Shown here one piece after another: positions 8,841-18,347 of a DNA stretch of 64,000 bases (its first letter is position 1; each line of letters opens with the position of its first letter). The stretch is from Acidobacteriota bacterium (GTDB taxonomy: Bacteria > Acidobacteriota > Vicinamibacteria > Vicinamibacterales > JAKQTR01). The notes beneath the pieces were generated by a model. The model was not told the DNA's origin. It saw only the letters and a program-made list of their open reading frames with translations, and ran no database searches. A program made the position numbers and the translations under genes. The stretch covers positions 396,791 through 460,790 of the forward strand of contig JAKQTR010000030.1 in assembly GCA_029562975.1 (NCBI GenBank), in the 5' to 3' direction.

Positions 8841-10097
8841 ATGCCCCGACGATCGATCATCCGCGGCGCCCGCGTCGTGTTCACGTGCGCCGGAGGCGCG
8901 CCGAAGTCGGGGCCGGCCCAGGCTGACGCGAGGCCGATCTCCGGCGCCTCCGTCGTCGCCACGGACGGCGTGATCGACTACGTCGGACACGCCGGCGACG
9001 CCGACCTCCTCGCGGCCCGCCCCGGCGACACCGTCATCGACGCTGCCGGCGGCACCGTCGTGCCCGGGCTCGTCGATCCGCACACGCACGCCGTCTTCGG
9101 CGGCGACCGGCGCGAGGAACTCCGGCGCCGGCTGGGCGGGGCGACCTACGCCGAGATCGCCGCCGGGGGCGGCGGCATCCTGTCCACGGTGCGCGCCACG
9201 CGGGAGGCCTCCGAGGAGGCGCTGGTCGCCTCGGCGAAGGCCCGGCTGGACCAGATGCTCGCGTGCGGGACGACGACGTGCGAGATCAAGAGCGGCTACG
9301 GCCTTCAGCCGGACGCCGAACTGAAGATCCTCCGCGCCATCCGGCGCCTGAAGGACGAGCACCCGATCGACGTCGTGGCGACCTTCATGGGCGCGCACGA
9401 GATCCCGGCGGAACACCGCGCGAACCGGCGGCGCTACATCGATCAGGTCGTCGGCGAGATGATCCCCGCCGCCGCCCGGGCCGGCCTCGCCGAGTGGTGC
9501 GACGTCTTCTGCGAGAGCGGGGTCTACACCCCAGAGGAAGCCGCGGAGATCCTCGAGGCCGGCGCGCGCCACGGCTTGAAGCCCCGCATCCACGCCGACG
9601 AGCTGGCCGAGAGCGGCGGCGCGCTCGTCGCCGCGCGCGTGGGAGCGAGGTCGGCGGACCATCTCCTCCACGTGACGCCCAGGGGCATCCACGCCATGAA
9701 GGAGGCGGACGTCGTCGCCACGCTGCTGCCGATTGCCGCCTTCTACCTGAAGCTGGGCCGCTTCGCCCCGGCCCGCGATCTGATCGAGGGCGGCGTGCCC
9801 GTCGCGCTCGCGAGCGACCTCAACCCGGGCGGCGGCTTCTCGCCGTCGATGCCCTTCGCGATGACGCTGGCGTGCTTCGCGATGCGGATGACGGTGGAAG
9901 AGGCGCTCGTGGCGGCCACGATCAACGCGGCCTATGCCATCGACCGCCACGACCGCGCGGGCAGCCTCGAGGCGGGCAAGGATCTCGATGCCGTCGTCGT
10001 GGACGGCGACGCGGTCGATCTCCTGAAGGTCGGGGCGCCGGCGATCCGGGCCGTCGTCAAGCGCGGACAGGTGGTCTGGCGCCGGCCGGTTACTTGA
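8841..10097 (+). CDS. hutI: Imidazolonepropionase
   Basis: Hydrolyses 4-imidazolone-5-propionate to N-formimino-L-glutamate in histidine degradation. It is a cytoplasmic amidohydrolase of 418 residues. Metal and substrate motifs are VDPHTHAVFGGDRREEL, the KSGYGL block, FMGAHEIP, RIHADELAESGGA and ASDLNPGGG, all in the expected order. A GGGAGGA ribosome site precedes the ATG. No other hut gene (hutH, hutU, hutF, hutG) is in the window, so the pathway must be completed elsewhere or the enzyme has been recruited for another imidazolone. Its 3' end overlaps the convergent small gene by 8 nt. Confidence 0.95.
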   Translation: MPRRSIIRGARVVFTCAGGAPKSGPAQADARPISGASVVATDGVIDYVGHAGDADLLAARPGDTVIDAAGGTVVPGLVDPHTHAVFGGDRREELRRRLGGATYAEIAAGGGGILSTVRATREASEEALVASAKARLDQMLACGTTTCEIKSGYGLQPDAELKILRAIRRLKDEHPIDVVATFMGAHEIPAEHRANRRRYIDQVVGEMIPAAARAGLAEWCDVFCESGVYTPEEAAEILEAGARHGLKPRIHADELAESGGALVAARVGARSADHLLHVTPRGIHAMKEADVVATLLPIAAFYLKLGRFAPARDLIEGGVPVALASDLNPGGGFSPSMPFAMTLACFAMRMTVEEALVAATINAAYAIDRHDRAGSLEAGKDLDAVVVDGDAVDLLKVGAPAIRAVVKRGQVVWRRPVT

Positions 10098-10449
10098 CTG
10101 GCGCGCGGCCGCCCGGCACGAACCAGCCGTGGGCGTGCGTCGCGAACGTCCAGGGGTAGGTAACCCGAGGCAGGACCTCGATGGGCACCGTGTAGTCCAC
10201 GTCGATGTAGAGGTGCGCGGGAGCGTCCTGGCGGCGGATGCGGACCGCCCGTTCCTCGACGGGCAGGCCGTACTTGGCCGCGGCCTCCAGCACGGCGCCC
10301 CGCACCGCGCGCTCGTCCTGCTCGGGGCCGAACTTCGCGATCTCGTCGACGTCGCTGGAGAACCGGAACTGGTTCCAGGCGGCCCACCCGGCGTGCCAGG
10401 CGGCCCAGGCGACGGCGAAGGCGACGGCGAGCCTCAGGAGGCGTCCCAT
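10090..10449 (-). CDS. Small membrane-anchored protein, DUF4845-like, downstream of lepB
   Basis: A 119-residue protein with one N-terminal transmembrane segment (about residues 5-27) and an extracytoplasmic domain of about 85 residues containing LYIDVDYTVPIEVLP. Its small size, single anchor and position 2 nt after lepB resemble the DUF4845 proteins that follow lepB in many Proteobacteria. This is a judgement from context and shape, not from alignment. Function is unknown; a role near protein export or signal-peptide processing is conceivable. The start ATG at 10449 is preferred over 10482, which would lie within lepB. The 3' end overlaps hutI on the other strand by 8 nt. Confidence 0.7.
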   Translation of the reverse strand: MGRLLRLAVAFAVAWAAWHAGWAAWNQFRFSSDVDEIAKFGPEQDERAVRGAVLEAAAKYGLPVEERAVRIRRQDAPAHLYIDVDYTVPIEVLPRVTYPWTFATHAHGWFVPGGRAPVK

Positions 10450-10451
10450 AC

Positions 10452-11102
10452 TCAGTGGATCTGACGCAAGAGCCGCGCCCACCTGGTTTGCCTCAGCGGA
10501 TTGAGCGTCCCGCCCGACCCGTCCCAGGACCAGTAGATCATCAGGGCTCGGCCCTTCAGGTTCTGTATCGGCATGAAGCCCCAGTAGCGTGAGTCCTCCG
10601 AGTTGTCGCGGTTGTCGCCCATGACGAAGAGCGCGCCGTCGGGGACCGGAACGGGCCCGTAGTGATTCCTGACGTCCTCGGGGCCGCCGTCGCCCGCGCC
10701 CGCCGGCCCCGGACGGCTGACCAGGTAGTGGGCGTACGGCTCGTCGAGGGGGCGGCCGTTCACGTAGACGCGCGTGTCCTTCAGTTCGACGGTCTCGCCC
10801 GGGAGCCCGACGACGCGCTTGATGAAGTCGCGCTCGGGGTTCACCGGGAACTTGAAGACCACGACATCTCCCCTCCGGACGGACCTGATCGGCAGGATCG
10901 CCCGCTCGGCGCTCGAGTGAGCCGGCGCGAAGACGAACTTGTTCACGAGCAGCTGATCGCCGACGAGGAGGTTCGGCTCCATCGATCCGGTGGGGATCTT
11001 GAACGCCTGGACGACGAAGGTCCGGAAGAACAGCGCCAGGATCACCGCGACGAGGATCGTCTCGAGGTACTCGCGGACGACGGACTTCTTGAACGGCACC
11101 AC
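10452..11102 (-). CDS. lepB: Signal peptidase I
   Basis: Type I signal peptidase that cleaves signal peptides of exported proteins at the periplasmic face of the inner membrane. It has 216 residues. One transmembrane segment (about 13-33) is followed by the catalytic Ser40 in IPTGSMEPNL and the general-base Lys95 in FIKRVVGLPGE; the box E motif FVMGDNRDNSEDSRYWG is present. The GTG start at 11102 shares its first base with the lepA stop (TAGTG), and a second in-frame GTG follows directly. Translation is therefore probably coupled to lepA. Confidence 0.95.
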   Translation of the reverse strand: MVPFKKSVVREYLETILVAVILALFFRTFVVQAFKIPTGSMEPNLLVGDQLLVNKFVFAPAHSSAERAILPIRSVRRGDVVVFKFPVNPERDFIKRVVGLPGETVELKDTRVYVNGRPLDEPYAHYLVSRPGPAGAGDGGPEDVRNHYGPVPVPDGALFVMGDNRDNSEDSRYWGFMPIQNLKGRALMIYWSWDGSGGTLNPLRQTRWARLLRQIH

Positions 11103-12910
11103 TACTCCTCCAGCCCGATCTTGAGGACGGCCAGGAACGCCTCCTGCGGAATGTCCACCTTGCCCACGCGCTTCATGCGCTTCTTGCCGGCCTTCTGCTT
11201 CTCGAGGAGCTTGCGCTTCCGCGTGATGTCGCCGCCGTAGCACTTGGCCAGCACGTTCTTTCGCATGGGCTTCACCGACTCGCGCGCGATGACGCGGTTG
11301 CCGATGCAGGCCTGGATGGCCACCTCGAAGAGCTGCCGCGGGATGAGCGCGCGCATCTTCGAGGCCAGCGCGCGGCCGCGCGCGTAGGCCGAGTCGCGGT
11401 GCACGATGACCGACAGCGCGTCCACCGGGTCGCCGTTGACCAGGATCTCGAGCCGCTGCAGCGGCGACTCCCAGTAGCCGCTGACGTGGTAGTCGAGCGA
11501 CGCGTACCCGCGGGAGAGGGTCTTCAGGCGGTCGTAGAAATCCAGCACGACCTCCGCAAACGGCAGGTCGTAGGTGACCAGGACCCGGTCGCTCGCGAGG
11601 TATTCGAGCGCCTTCTGCACGCCGCGCTTGTCCTGGCACAGCTGCAGGACGGCGCCCACGTGCTCGGCGGGCGTGAGGATCATCGCCCGGATGACCGGCT
11701 CCTCGAACTTCGCGATCCGGCCGGTGTCGGGCAGCTTCGCGGGGCTGTCGATCTCGTGGACCTCCCCGTCCGTGGTCGTCACCCGGTACAGCACGCCCGG
11801 CGCCGTCGTCACCAGGTCCTGGTCGAACTCGCGCTCGAGGCGTTCCTGCACGATGTCCATGTGCAGGAGGCCCAGAAACCCGCAGCGGAACCCGAAGCCC
11901 AGGGCCGTCGACGACTCGGGCTCGTAGAAGAACGAGGCGTCGTTCAGCCGGAGCTTCTCGAGGGCGTCGCGCAGTTCCGGGTACTGGTGGTTCTCCACCG
12001 GATAGAGGCCCGCGAACACCATGGGCTTCAGCTCGCGGAAGCCCGGGAAGGGATCGCGCGCCGGGCGCGCGGCGTCGGTCACGGTGTCGCCGAGCTTGGC
12101 GTCGCTGACCTTCTTGATGGTGGCGGTGAAGAAGCCGACCTCGCCGGCGCCCAGTTCGTCCACGAACACCGGCTTCGGCGTGAACACGCCGACCTGCTCG
12201 ACGTCGTACTCCTGGCCGAGCGCCATCAGGCGGATCTTCATGCGCCCGCGCAGGACGCCGTCGATCACGCGGACGACGATGACGACGCCGCGGTAGGCGT
12301 CGTACCAGGAGTCGAAGATGAGGGCCTTGAGCGGCGCCGCCGCGTCGCCGGCTGGAGGAGGCAGCCGCTCGACAATCGCCTCGAGGATCTCCCGGACTCC
12401 GGTGCCCGCCTTCGCGCTGGCGGAAATGGCGTGCGAGGGATCGAGGCCGACAATGTCGGCCAGCTGCCGCCGCGCCTCCTCGGGCTGCGCGCTCGGCAGG
12501 TCGATCTTGTTGATGACCGGGATGATCTCCAGGTTGTGCTCGACGGCCAGGTACGCGTTGGCGAGGGTCTGCGCCTCGACGCCCTGCGACGCGTCGACGA
12601 GCAGCAGGGCGCCCTCGCAGGCTGCCAGCGACCGCGTGACCTCGTACGAGAAGTCCACGTGGCCGGGGGTGTCGATGAGGTTGAGCACGTAGCGCCGGCC
12701 GTCCAGGGCCTCGTAGCCGAGGCGCACCGGATGGGCCTTGATCGTGATCCCCCGCTCCCGCTCGAGGTCCATCGAGTCGAGGACCTGCGCCTCGGTCATC
12801 TCCCGCGGCTGCAGCGCGCCCGTCAGCTCGAGGAACCTGTCCGCGAGCGTGGACTTGCCGTGATCGATGTGGGCGATGATCGAGAAGTTGCGGATGTCGC
12901 GGCGGTCCAT
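11102..12910 (-). CDS. lepA: Elongation factor 4 (LepA GTPase)
   Basis: Ribosome-associated translational GTPase implicated in initiation and back-translocation. It has 602 residues, the usual length. G1 [10 protein letters not shown]3 [12 protein letters not shown] and G4 NKIDLP are present, and the LepA-specific C-terminal domain ends with [17 protein letters not shown] and a basic tail. The overlap with lepB and the gene order lepA-lepB are conserved across bacteria. It lies third in a run led by the GT2 gene at 13343-14842. Confidence 0.97.
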   Translation of the reverse strand: MDRRDIRNFSIIAHIDHGKSTLADRFLELTGALQPREMTEAQVLDSMDLERERGITIKAHPVRLGYEALDGRRYVLNLIDTPGHVDFSYEVTRSLAACEGALLLVDASQGVEAQTLANAYLAVEHNLEIIPVINKIDLPSAQPEEARRQLADIVGLDPSHAISASAKAGTGVREILEAIVERLPPPAGDAAAPLKALIFDSWYDAYRGVVIVVRVIDGVLRGRMKIRLMALGQEYDVEQVGVFTPKPVFVDELGAGEVGFFTATIKKVSDAKLGDTVTDAARPARDPFPGFRELKPMVFAGLYPVENHQYPELRDALEKLRLNDASFFYEPESSTALGFGFRCGFLGLLHMDIVQERLEREFDQDLVTTAPGVLYRVTTTDGEVHEIDSPAKLPDTGRIAKFEEPVIRAMILTPAEHVGAVLQLCQDKRGVQKALEYLASDRVLVTYDLPFAEVVLDFYDRLKTLSRGYASLDYHVSGYWESPLQRLEILVNGDPVDALSVIVHRDSAYARGRALASKMRALIPRQLFEVAIQACIGNRVIARESVKPMRKNVLAKCYGGDITRKRKLLEKQKAGKKRMKRVGKVDIPQEAFLAVLKIGLEE

Positions 12911-12916
12911 CGCGGG

Positions 12917-13333
12917 CTACTTGCGGCTCCCGCCGGGCGCGTAGACGAGGCCGACGATCGCGCCGTAGAGGGACATCTCCACGAGCGTGTCGACGATCCA
13001 CGCGGCGGCGATCGCGCCGGACAGCGACAGCGCCGCCCAGGCCCACACCACCGAGAAGCACACCAGAAGGAGCCCCACGACCATCCCGTAGCGCAGCCCC
13101 TCCAGCGCGCCCGGACCGCCCTCGTACCCTTTGGCGTAGCCGTACGCGAACACGAAAAAGCCCGCAAGCGCCGCGCCCAGCCCGATGACGGTGTGGGCCT
13201 CGCCAGCCGGCCGGAACAGCTCCGCGTGCCGGGCGTGCAGATCGGCCAGCAGCACGTCGGCGACGAGCGCGCTCGTCGCCAGGTAGGCCATCCACCCCAC
13301 GATCGCCGATGCGGCGAGCCGGCCGACGTTCAC
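12917..13333 (-). CDS. Small four-helix membrane protein of unknown function
   Basis: A 138-residue hydrophobic protein with about four transmembrane segments (near residues 5-27, 48-66, 82-100 and 104-125) and a loop LHARHAELFRPAGEAHT after the first. I do not recognise a family. It lies between the GT2 gene (9-nt gap) and lepA (6-nt gap) in a tight minus-strand run, so it is probably co-transcribed. Short soluble loops suggest a structural or accessory membrane role. Confidence 0.65.
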   Translation of the reverse strand: MNVGRLAASAIVGWMAYLATSALVADVLLADLHARHAELFRPAGEAHTVIGLGAALAGFFVFAYGYAKGYEGGPGALEGLRYGMVVGLLLVCFSVVWAWAALSLSGAIAAAWIVDTLVEMSLYGAIVGLVYAPGGSRK

Positions 13334-13342
13334 GGCGATGGC

Positions 13343-14842
13343 CTACTTGCCGCGGGCCACCTGGGCGTTCAGCACCGCCTGCGCGCCGCCGAACTGCTGG
13401 ATGAACGACATCAGCCCCATGTAGAGGAACCCGCCCTGGAAGAGCATCAGGAACGGCAGCGACCCGTAGATGCCGTTCGCCAGCGCGTAGAGGACCGTGG
13501 CGGTGAAGTACAGGCCCAGTCCCGTCTCGACCAGCGGCTGCCACGCCGTGGCCTGCATGTACTTCTTGCCCACCCACTGATCAGAGCCGCGCTCGACCCC
13601 GTACTTCGGCGTCCGCGCGAAGGCGCTCTGGTGCCTGGCGAGCGCCTCGACGACGGCCCGCGTATTGTTCACGGCCAGGCCGATGCCCACCGCCATCAGC
13701 GCCGGCACGTAGCGCAGCCGGGCCTTCCAGTCGGGGTACAGCTCCCGCTGCGACACGAGGTAGAAGTTGACCACCGACGCCGTCGCCGCGACGAACAGCG
13801 GCACGTCGATGAGCAGCATCTCGTACCAGCCCATGTTGTAGCGGATGATCATGGACGGGAACATGAGCACCGACAGCGCCGTCATGAGCAGGTAGTTGAA
13901 GTTCGCCGTCAGGTGCAGGAACGCCTCGGCCTTGACGCCGAACGGCTGGTCCGACTGGAGGATCCGGGGCAGCAGCTTGAGGCAGACCTGGATGGAGCCC
14001 TTGGCCCAGCGGTGCTGCTGCGACTTGAACGCGTTCATCTCGACGGGAACTTCGGCCGGCGCCACCAGGTCCGGCAGGAAGAGGAACTTCCAGCCCAGGA
14101 GCTGCGCCCGGTAGCTCAGGTCCAGGTCCTCCGTGAGCGTGTCGTGCTGCCAGCCCCCCGCCGCCGGGATCACCGACCGGCGCCAGATCCCGGCCGTGCC
14201 GTTGAAGTTGAAGAAGTGCCCCGAGCGGTTGCGGCTGCCGTGCTCCAGGACGAAGTGCGCGTCCAGCAGGACGGCCTGGACCCGCGTCAGCGTCGAGTAG
14301 TCCGCGTTGACGTGCCCCCACCGCGCCTGCACCATCGCCACCGCCGGATCCTGGAAGTACGGCACGGTCTTCAGCAGGAAGTCCGGGCTGGGAACGAAGT
14401 CGGCGTCGAAGATGGCGACGAACTCCCCGCGCGCCACCTTCAGCCCCGCGTCGAGCGCCCCGGCCTTGAACCCGGCCCGGTTCGTTCGGTGGAGGAGCTT
14501 GACATCGAACCCCTGCTCGACGAGCCGCTCGGCGCCGCGCCGGGCGACCTCGGTCGTTTCGTCCGTCGAGTCGTCGAGCACCTGGATCTCGAGGAGATCC
14601 CTCGGGTAGTCGATGCGGGCGGCCGCCTGCAGCAGACGGTCCACGACGTACATCTCGTTGTAGAGCGGCAGCTGGATTGTGACCGGCGGCAGCGGCCCCT
14701 CCCAGGCTGGCGGCGGCCCGGGCACGCGGTCCTTGTTCTTGTGGTAGGCGTAGACGAGGTAGTAGCGGTGCCAGCCGTACAGCCCCAGCAGGACCAGCAC
14801 GAAGAAGTACGAACCGAGGACCAGCGTCTCAAGCAGGCTCAT
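13343..14842 (-). CDS. Processive membrane glycosyltransferase family 2 (cellulose-synthase-like)
   Basis: A 499-residue membrane GT2 enzyme. One N-terminal transmembrane helix (about 5-25) precedes the GT-A domain. The processive-type signature is complete: DD at 90-91, DAD at 146-148, TED at 237-239 and QxxRW at 275-279 (QQHRW). At least four transmembrane helices follow (from about 310). This pattern fits enzymes that make or extrude beta-glycans or glycolipids, such as cellulose synthase or ceramide glucosyltransferase relatives; the product is unknown. ATG 14842 was chosen over 14857 because it gives a normal N-terminus. It has its own promoter at 14884-14912 and leads the run to lepA-lepB. 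Confidence 0.85.
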   Translation of the reverse strand: MSLLETLVLGSYFFVLVLLGLYGWHRYYLVYAYHKNKDRVPGPPPAWEGPLPPVTIQLPLYNEMYVVDRLLQAAARIDYPRDLLEIQVLDDSTDETTEVARRGAERLVEQGFDVKLLHRTNRAGFKAGALDAGLKVARGEFVAIFDADFVPSPDFLLKTVPYFQDPAVAMVQARWGHVNADYSTLTRVQAVLLDAHFVLEHGSRNRSGHFFNFNGTAGIWRRSVIPAAGGWQHDTLTEDLDLSYRAQLLGWKFLFLPDLVAPAEVPVEMNAFKSQQHRWAKGSIQVCLKLLPRILQSDQPFGVKAEAFLHLTANFNYLLMTALSVLMFPSMIIRYNMGWYEMLLIDVPLFVAATASVVNFYLVSQRELYPDWKARLRYVPALMAVGIGLAVNNTRAVVEALARHQSAFARTPKYGVERGSDQWVGKKYMQATAWQPLVETGLGLYFTATVLYALANGIYGSLPFLMLFQGGFLYMGLMSFIQQFGGAQAVLNAQVARGK

Positions 14843-14866
14843 GCTCGCCCAACCCAATCCGGTGTT

Positions 14867-14880
14867 GTGCCGAACGGCAC
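14867..14880. promoter_or_regulatory. Palindrome in the divergent promoter region, candidate operator
   Basis: GTGCCG-AA-CGGCAC is a perfect 6-bp inverted repeat with a 2-bp centre. It lies over the predicted minus-strand transcription start of the GT2 gene and just upstream of the plus-strand -10 of larB. A dimeric regulator bound here would touch both promoters. Confidence 0.35.
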
Positions 14881-14882
14881 TG

Positions 14883-14888
14883 TATTAT
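14883..14888 (+). promoter_or_regulatory. -10 box of larB
   Basis: TATTAT lies 39 nt before the larB start. It shares the same short AT island as the minus-strand TATAAT (14889-14884). The plus-strand -35 is poor, so expression may need an activator. Confidence 0.4.
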
Positions 14889-14912
14889 AGCGTTCGTCCG
14901 CGGACCCGACAA
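14884..14912 (-). promoter_or_regulatory. Predicted promoter of the GT2-lepA-lepB run
   Basis: On the minus strand TTGTCG (14912-14907), a 17-bp spacer and a perfect TATAAT (14889-14884) make a good housekeeping promoter. Transcription would start near 14877, giving a 35-nt leader. Confidence 0.6.
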
Positions 14913-14927
14913 ACGGACCGGACCATC

Positions 14928-15689
14928 ATGATGAACCCCAACGAGGTGCGCGATCTGCTCGAGCGGCTCCAGCGCGGCGACCTGCCGCTCGAGGCAGCCC
15001 ACGAGGCGCTGATGCGGCGGCTGCGCGCGCAGCCCTTCGAGGACCTGGGCTTCGCGCGCGTCGATCACCAGCGGGCCGCCCGGACGGGCGTGCCCGAAGT
15101 GGTCTTCGGCCAGGGCAAGACCAGCAGCGAAATCGCCGCCATTTCCCGGCAGATCGTCGGCCGCGGGCACACGCTGCTCGTGACTCGCGCCGCGCCGGAG
15201 GCCTTCGAGGCGGTCCGCGAGGTCGTCCCCGACGCCTCGTACCACGAGCGCGCACGGGTCATCGAGCGCCGCGCCGGCGAGATCCCGGCCGGCGCCGGCA
15301 CCATCCTCGTCGCGGCCGCCGGGACCTCCGATCTGCCGGTGGCCGAGGAGGCCGCGATTACGGCCGAAGTGATGAGCAACCCCGTGGACCGCCTGTACGA
15401 CGTCGGCGTCGCGGGCCTGCACCGCCTCCTCGCGGCCCGGGACCGCCTCCAGGCGGCCAGGGTCATCATCGTCGTCGCGGGAATGGAGGGCGCGCTGCCG
15501 AGCGTCGTTGGAGGGCTCGTGGCCGCCCCGGTCGTGGCGGTGCCAACGAGCGTCGGCTACGGGGCGAGCTTCGGCGGGCTCGCCGCCCTGCTCGGGATGT
15601 TGAACGCCTGCGCCCCGGGGGTGGCCGTCGTGAACATCGACAACGGGTTCGGCGCCGCCTGCCTCGCCAGCGTGATCAACCATTTGTAG
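14928..15689 (+). CDS. larB: LarB-type carboxylase (AIR carboxylase family), nickel-pincer cofactor synthesis
   Basis: LarB carboxylates and hydrolyses nicotinic acid adenine dinucleotide to pyridinium-3,5-biscarboxylate mononucleotide, the first step of the nickel pincer nucleotide cofactor. This protein has 253 residues: an N-terminal helical part (EVRDLLERLQRGDLPLEAA), the FGQGKTSSEIAAI block, and a C-terminal PurE-like domain (AAGTSDLPVAEEAA, VAGMEGALPSVVGGL, SVGYGASFGG, NIDNGFGAA). Two ATGs are adjacent at 14928 and 14931. larC, larE and larA are not in the window. After the stop a GCGCCC-n8-GGGCGC hairpin (15690-15709) without T-tract may end the message. Confidence 0.9.
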   Translation: MMNPNEVRDLLERLQRGDLPLEAAHEALMRRLRAQPFEDLGFARVDHQRAARTGVPEVVFGQGKTSSEIAAISRQIVGRGHTLLVTRAAPEAFEAVREVVPDASYHERARVIERRAGEIPAGAGTILVAAAGTSDLPVAEEAAITAEVMSNPVDRLYDVGVAGLHRLLAARDRLQAARVIIVVAGMEGALPSVVGGLVAAPVVAVPTSVGYGASFGGLAALLGMLNACAPGVAVVNIDNGFGAACLASVINHL

Positions 15690-15747
15690 GCGCCCCGTCG
15701 CCCGGGCGCATCAACTGCCGGCTCAACGACTTGCGGCTATTATTGAC

Positions 15748-15776
15748 TTGACAACCGGCTGCGCTGAATCCATATT
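15748..15776 (+). promoter_or_regulatory. Promoter of the mutS2-dnaG-rpoD run
   Basis: TTGACA (perfect -35, 15748-15753), 17-bp spacer, CATATT (15771-15776, 4 of 6). The start would be near 15783, giving a leader of about 69 nt before mutS2. An overlapping TTGACT at 15743-15748 could serve as an alternative -35. Confidence 0.6.
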
Positions 15777-15851
15777 GGAAGGTTGCAGCCGTTTGTGCGT
15801 TTGCCCGAGCCCCGGGGGCCCGCGACCTCTCCACCGCAGTTCGCGATTTCT

Positions 15852-18347
15852 ATGCACGCAGCCGTCCTGCAGGCCCTCGAATTCACGCGCATCGTTGACG
15901 TCCTGCGAGGGTGCGCCGCAACGCCGCTCGGTGCCGAGCGGCTGGCGAATCTCAAGCCGGCCACCGACCCGAGAAAGGTCGCCCAGCAGCTGGCCGCCAC
16001 GTCCGAGGGCGTCCGGTTCAACGAATTGGTGGGCGGGCTCGCCCTGTCGGCGCCTGCGGACCTTGCGGCCATCCTCGGCAACCTGGCCGTCGAGGGCCGC
16101 CCGCTCGAGGCCCTTCGGCTGCTGGCCCTGGCGGACTACCTGGACTCGGTCGACCAGGCCCGGGGCGCCATCCGGCGGACCGAGCACCCGTTTCCCGTGC
16201 TGAAGGCGCTGGCCGAGGGCGTTGCCTCCTTCAGGAGCGAAATTGCCGACACGCGCCACAAGATCGAGCCCTCCGGCGAGGTCGCGGACGGCGCGAGCCC
16301 CGACCTCAAGGCCATCCGCGAACGGCTGCGGCGCCAGCGCACGCGGCTGCGAGGCACGCTCGAGTCCTTCCTGCGGAACCGCGACACCGCCAAGTACCTG
16401 CAGGACCAGGTCGTCACCGACCGCAACGGCCGATTCGTACTGGTGGTTCGCGCCGAGCATCGCACGGCCATTCCCGGGATCGTGCACGGCAGCTCGTCGA
16501 GCGGCGCGAGCCTGTACCTGGAGCCGCTGAGCACGGTCGAGATCAACAACGACATCGTCGCCCTCGAACAGCAGGAGGCGGAGGAAGTCCGGCGCGTCCT
16601 GCTGGGCCTGACGGACCAGTACCGGCGGCGCGCGCTCGACTTGCAGCGGACGATCGAGTCGGCGACGGACCTGGACGTCATCCAGGCCAAGGCGCGGCTG
16701 TCGGCGCTCGTCGGCGGCGCCGAGCCGGCCCTGTCGACGGACGGCGCCTTCGAGCTGCTGGCCGCCCGGCACCCGCTGCTCATCCCGGCGGTCGCCGACC
16801 GGCTCGCCGCGCGGCCCTCCGCCGCGGGGGAGGGCGGCGCGGGCCCCGACGCGGCCCCTCCGGCCGCCCCCCGTGTGGAGGGCCCGGTGCCGGTGGACAT
16901 CAAGCTCGTCCCGGGGACGAGCGTCCTAGTCGTCACGGGCCCGAACACCGGCGGCAAGACCGTCGCGCTCAAGACGGCCGGGCTCCTGGCGCTGATGGCG
17001 CAGGCCGGTCTGCACGTGCCGGCCCACACGGGGTCCAGAGTGCCCGTGTTCCGGTCGGTGTTCGCCGACATCGGCGACGAGCAGTCGATTGCCGCGAACC
17101 TCAGCACGTTCTCGTGGCACGTCGCCAACATGGTCCAGACGGACCGGTCGCTGGCGCTGCCCGCCCTGGTGCTGCTTGACGAGCCCGGCGCGGGCACCGA
17201 CCCGATCGAGGGCGGCGCGCTCGGTCTGGCGGTAGTGGAGCACTTCAGGGCCCGTGGCGCGCACGTCGTGGCGACGACGCACCACGAGCCGCTGAAGTCG
17301 TACGCCTCGACGACGCCGGGCGTCGTGTGCGCCGCGTTCGGCTTCGACCCCGAGTCGTTCGCGCCGACCTACCGGCTGCAGTACGGCACGCCCGGCCGCA
17401 GCCTCGCCCTCGAGATCGCCGGGCGGCTCGGCTTGAATCCGTCGATACTGGAGAGCGCCCGCAGCAACGTGTCGGCGCGCGAGGCCCAGCTGGCCGAGCA
17501 TCTCGCGAAGATCGACGCCGACATCCGCGCCCTCGATCACGAGCGGCGCCTGGTCGCCCGCGAACGCGAGTCGATGGCCGAGGCGGACATGCGCCTGAAG
17601 GCGCGGGAGCAGGCGGTCAGGGATCGCGAGGAGCGGGTGCGCCAGCGTGCGGACGAGGAGATCGCGACGCGCGTTCGCGCGGCCCGCGAGGACATCGACC
17701 AAGTCGTGGAGGGGCTCCGCCGCGAGATCGATCGGCTGACGGCCGAGGCGGGCCGCCGCGCCCTGCACGGCCGCCCGTTGTCCACGGGCGAGGCCGGCAC
17801 GGCGCGCAGCCAGGCGCGGGCCGCGCTGGACCAGGTGGAGGCGCGGCTCGGCGACGGCCGCGAGGCCGCGCCGCCGCCCGCCCAGCCACAGGGCCCGGCG
17901 GCGCGGGTCGGCGATCGGGTGGCGCTGCGGGGGCTCGGCGTCGAGGGCCGCGTGCTGTCGATCCAGGCGGGAGACGCGGAGATCGACGTGCGGGGCAAGC
18001 GCCTCCGCGCCCGGCTCGCCGAGCTGCGCGTCATCGGAGGGCCCGCCCCGTCCGAGCCGCCGCACGTGCGCGTCAACGTCCAGGTCGCGCCGCGGGACGC
18101 GCCCCAGACGGAGATCAACGTCATTGGCTGCTCGGTGGACGAGGCCATCGGCCGGATCGAGCGGTTCCTCGACGACCTGCTCCTCACCGACGAGCGGCAG
18201 ATCCGGATCATCCACGGGTTCGGGACCGGGCAGCTGCGCCGGTCGATTGCGGAGTACCTGGAGCGCCATCCCCTCGTGGCGGCACACCGGCCTGCGCCTC
18301 CGGAGCACGGGGGCGGCGGCGCGACCATCGCGGAGCTGAAGGACTAG
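15852..18347 (+). CDS. mutS2: MutS2 ATPase with Smr nuclease domain
   Basis: MutS2 proteins act against homologous recombination or in rescue of collided ribosomes, using a MutS-type ATPase and a C-terminal Smr endonuclease domain. This one has 831 residues from ATG 15852 ([11 protein letters not shown], the usual family beginning); an earlier ATG at 15783 gives a non-family extension. Walker A is TGPNTGGKT at 362-370, Walker B is VLLDEPGAG at about 440-448. A coiled-coil KOW-like region follows (about 540-720) and the Smr domain with HGFGTGQLR is near 785. An Ala/Pro/Gly-rich insert at about 322-343 makes it longer than average. No MutS or MutL is in the window. The TAG stop overlaps the GTG of dnaG by one base. 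Confidence 0.95.
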   Translation: MHAAVLQALEFTRIVDVLRGCAATPLGAERLANLKPATDPRKVAQQLAATSEGVRFNELVGGLALSAPADLAAILGNLAVEGRPLEALRLLALADYLDSVDQARGAIRRTEHPFPVLKALAEGVASFRSEIADTRHKIEPSGEVADGASPDLKAIRERLRRQRTRLRGTLESFLRNRDTAKYLQDQVVTDRNGRFVLVVRAEHRTAIPGIVHGSSSSGASLYLEPLSTVEINNDIVALEQQEAEEVRRVLLGLTDQYRRRALDLQRTIESATDLDVIQAKARLSALVGGAEPALSTDGAFELLAARHPLLIPAVADRLAARPSAAGEGGAGPDAAPPAAPRVEGPVPVDIKLVPGTSVLVVTGPNTGGKTVALKTAGLLALMAQAGLHVPAHTGSRVPVFRSVFADIGDEQSIAANLSTFSWHVANMVQTDRSLALPALVLLDEPGAGTDPIEGGALGLAVVEHFRARGAHVVATTHHEPLKSYASTTPGVVCAAFGFDPESFAPTYRLQYGTPGRSLALEIAGRLGLNPSILESARSNVSAREAQLAEHLAKIDADIRALDHERRLVARERESMAEADMRLKAREQAVRDREERVRQRADEEIATRVRAAREDIDQVVEGLRREIDRLTAEAGRRALHGRPLSTGEAGTARSQARAALDQVEARLGDGREAAPPPAQPQGPAARVGDRVALRGLGVEGRVLSIQAGDAEIDVRGKRLRARLAELRVIGGPAPSEPPHVRVNVQVAPRDAPQTEINVIGCSVDEAIGRIERFLDDLLLTDERQIRIIHGFGTGQLRRSIAEYLERHPLVAAHRPAPPEHGGGGATIAELKD

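Noticed and set aside
6446..8962. Minus-strand open frame of 838 codons opposite the TPR, yggS and divIVA genes
   Set aside because: Shadow frame; the plus-strand genes have signal peptide, family motifs and ribosome sites.
11399..14890. Long plus-strand open frame (1163 codons) opposite lepA and the GT2 gene
   Set aside because: Same cause: third-position G/C bias removes stops on the opposite strand. No domain is visible and the minus-strand genes are certain.
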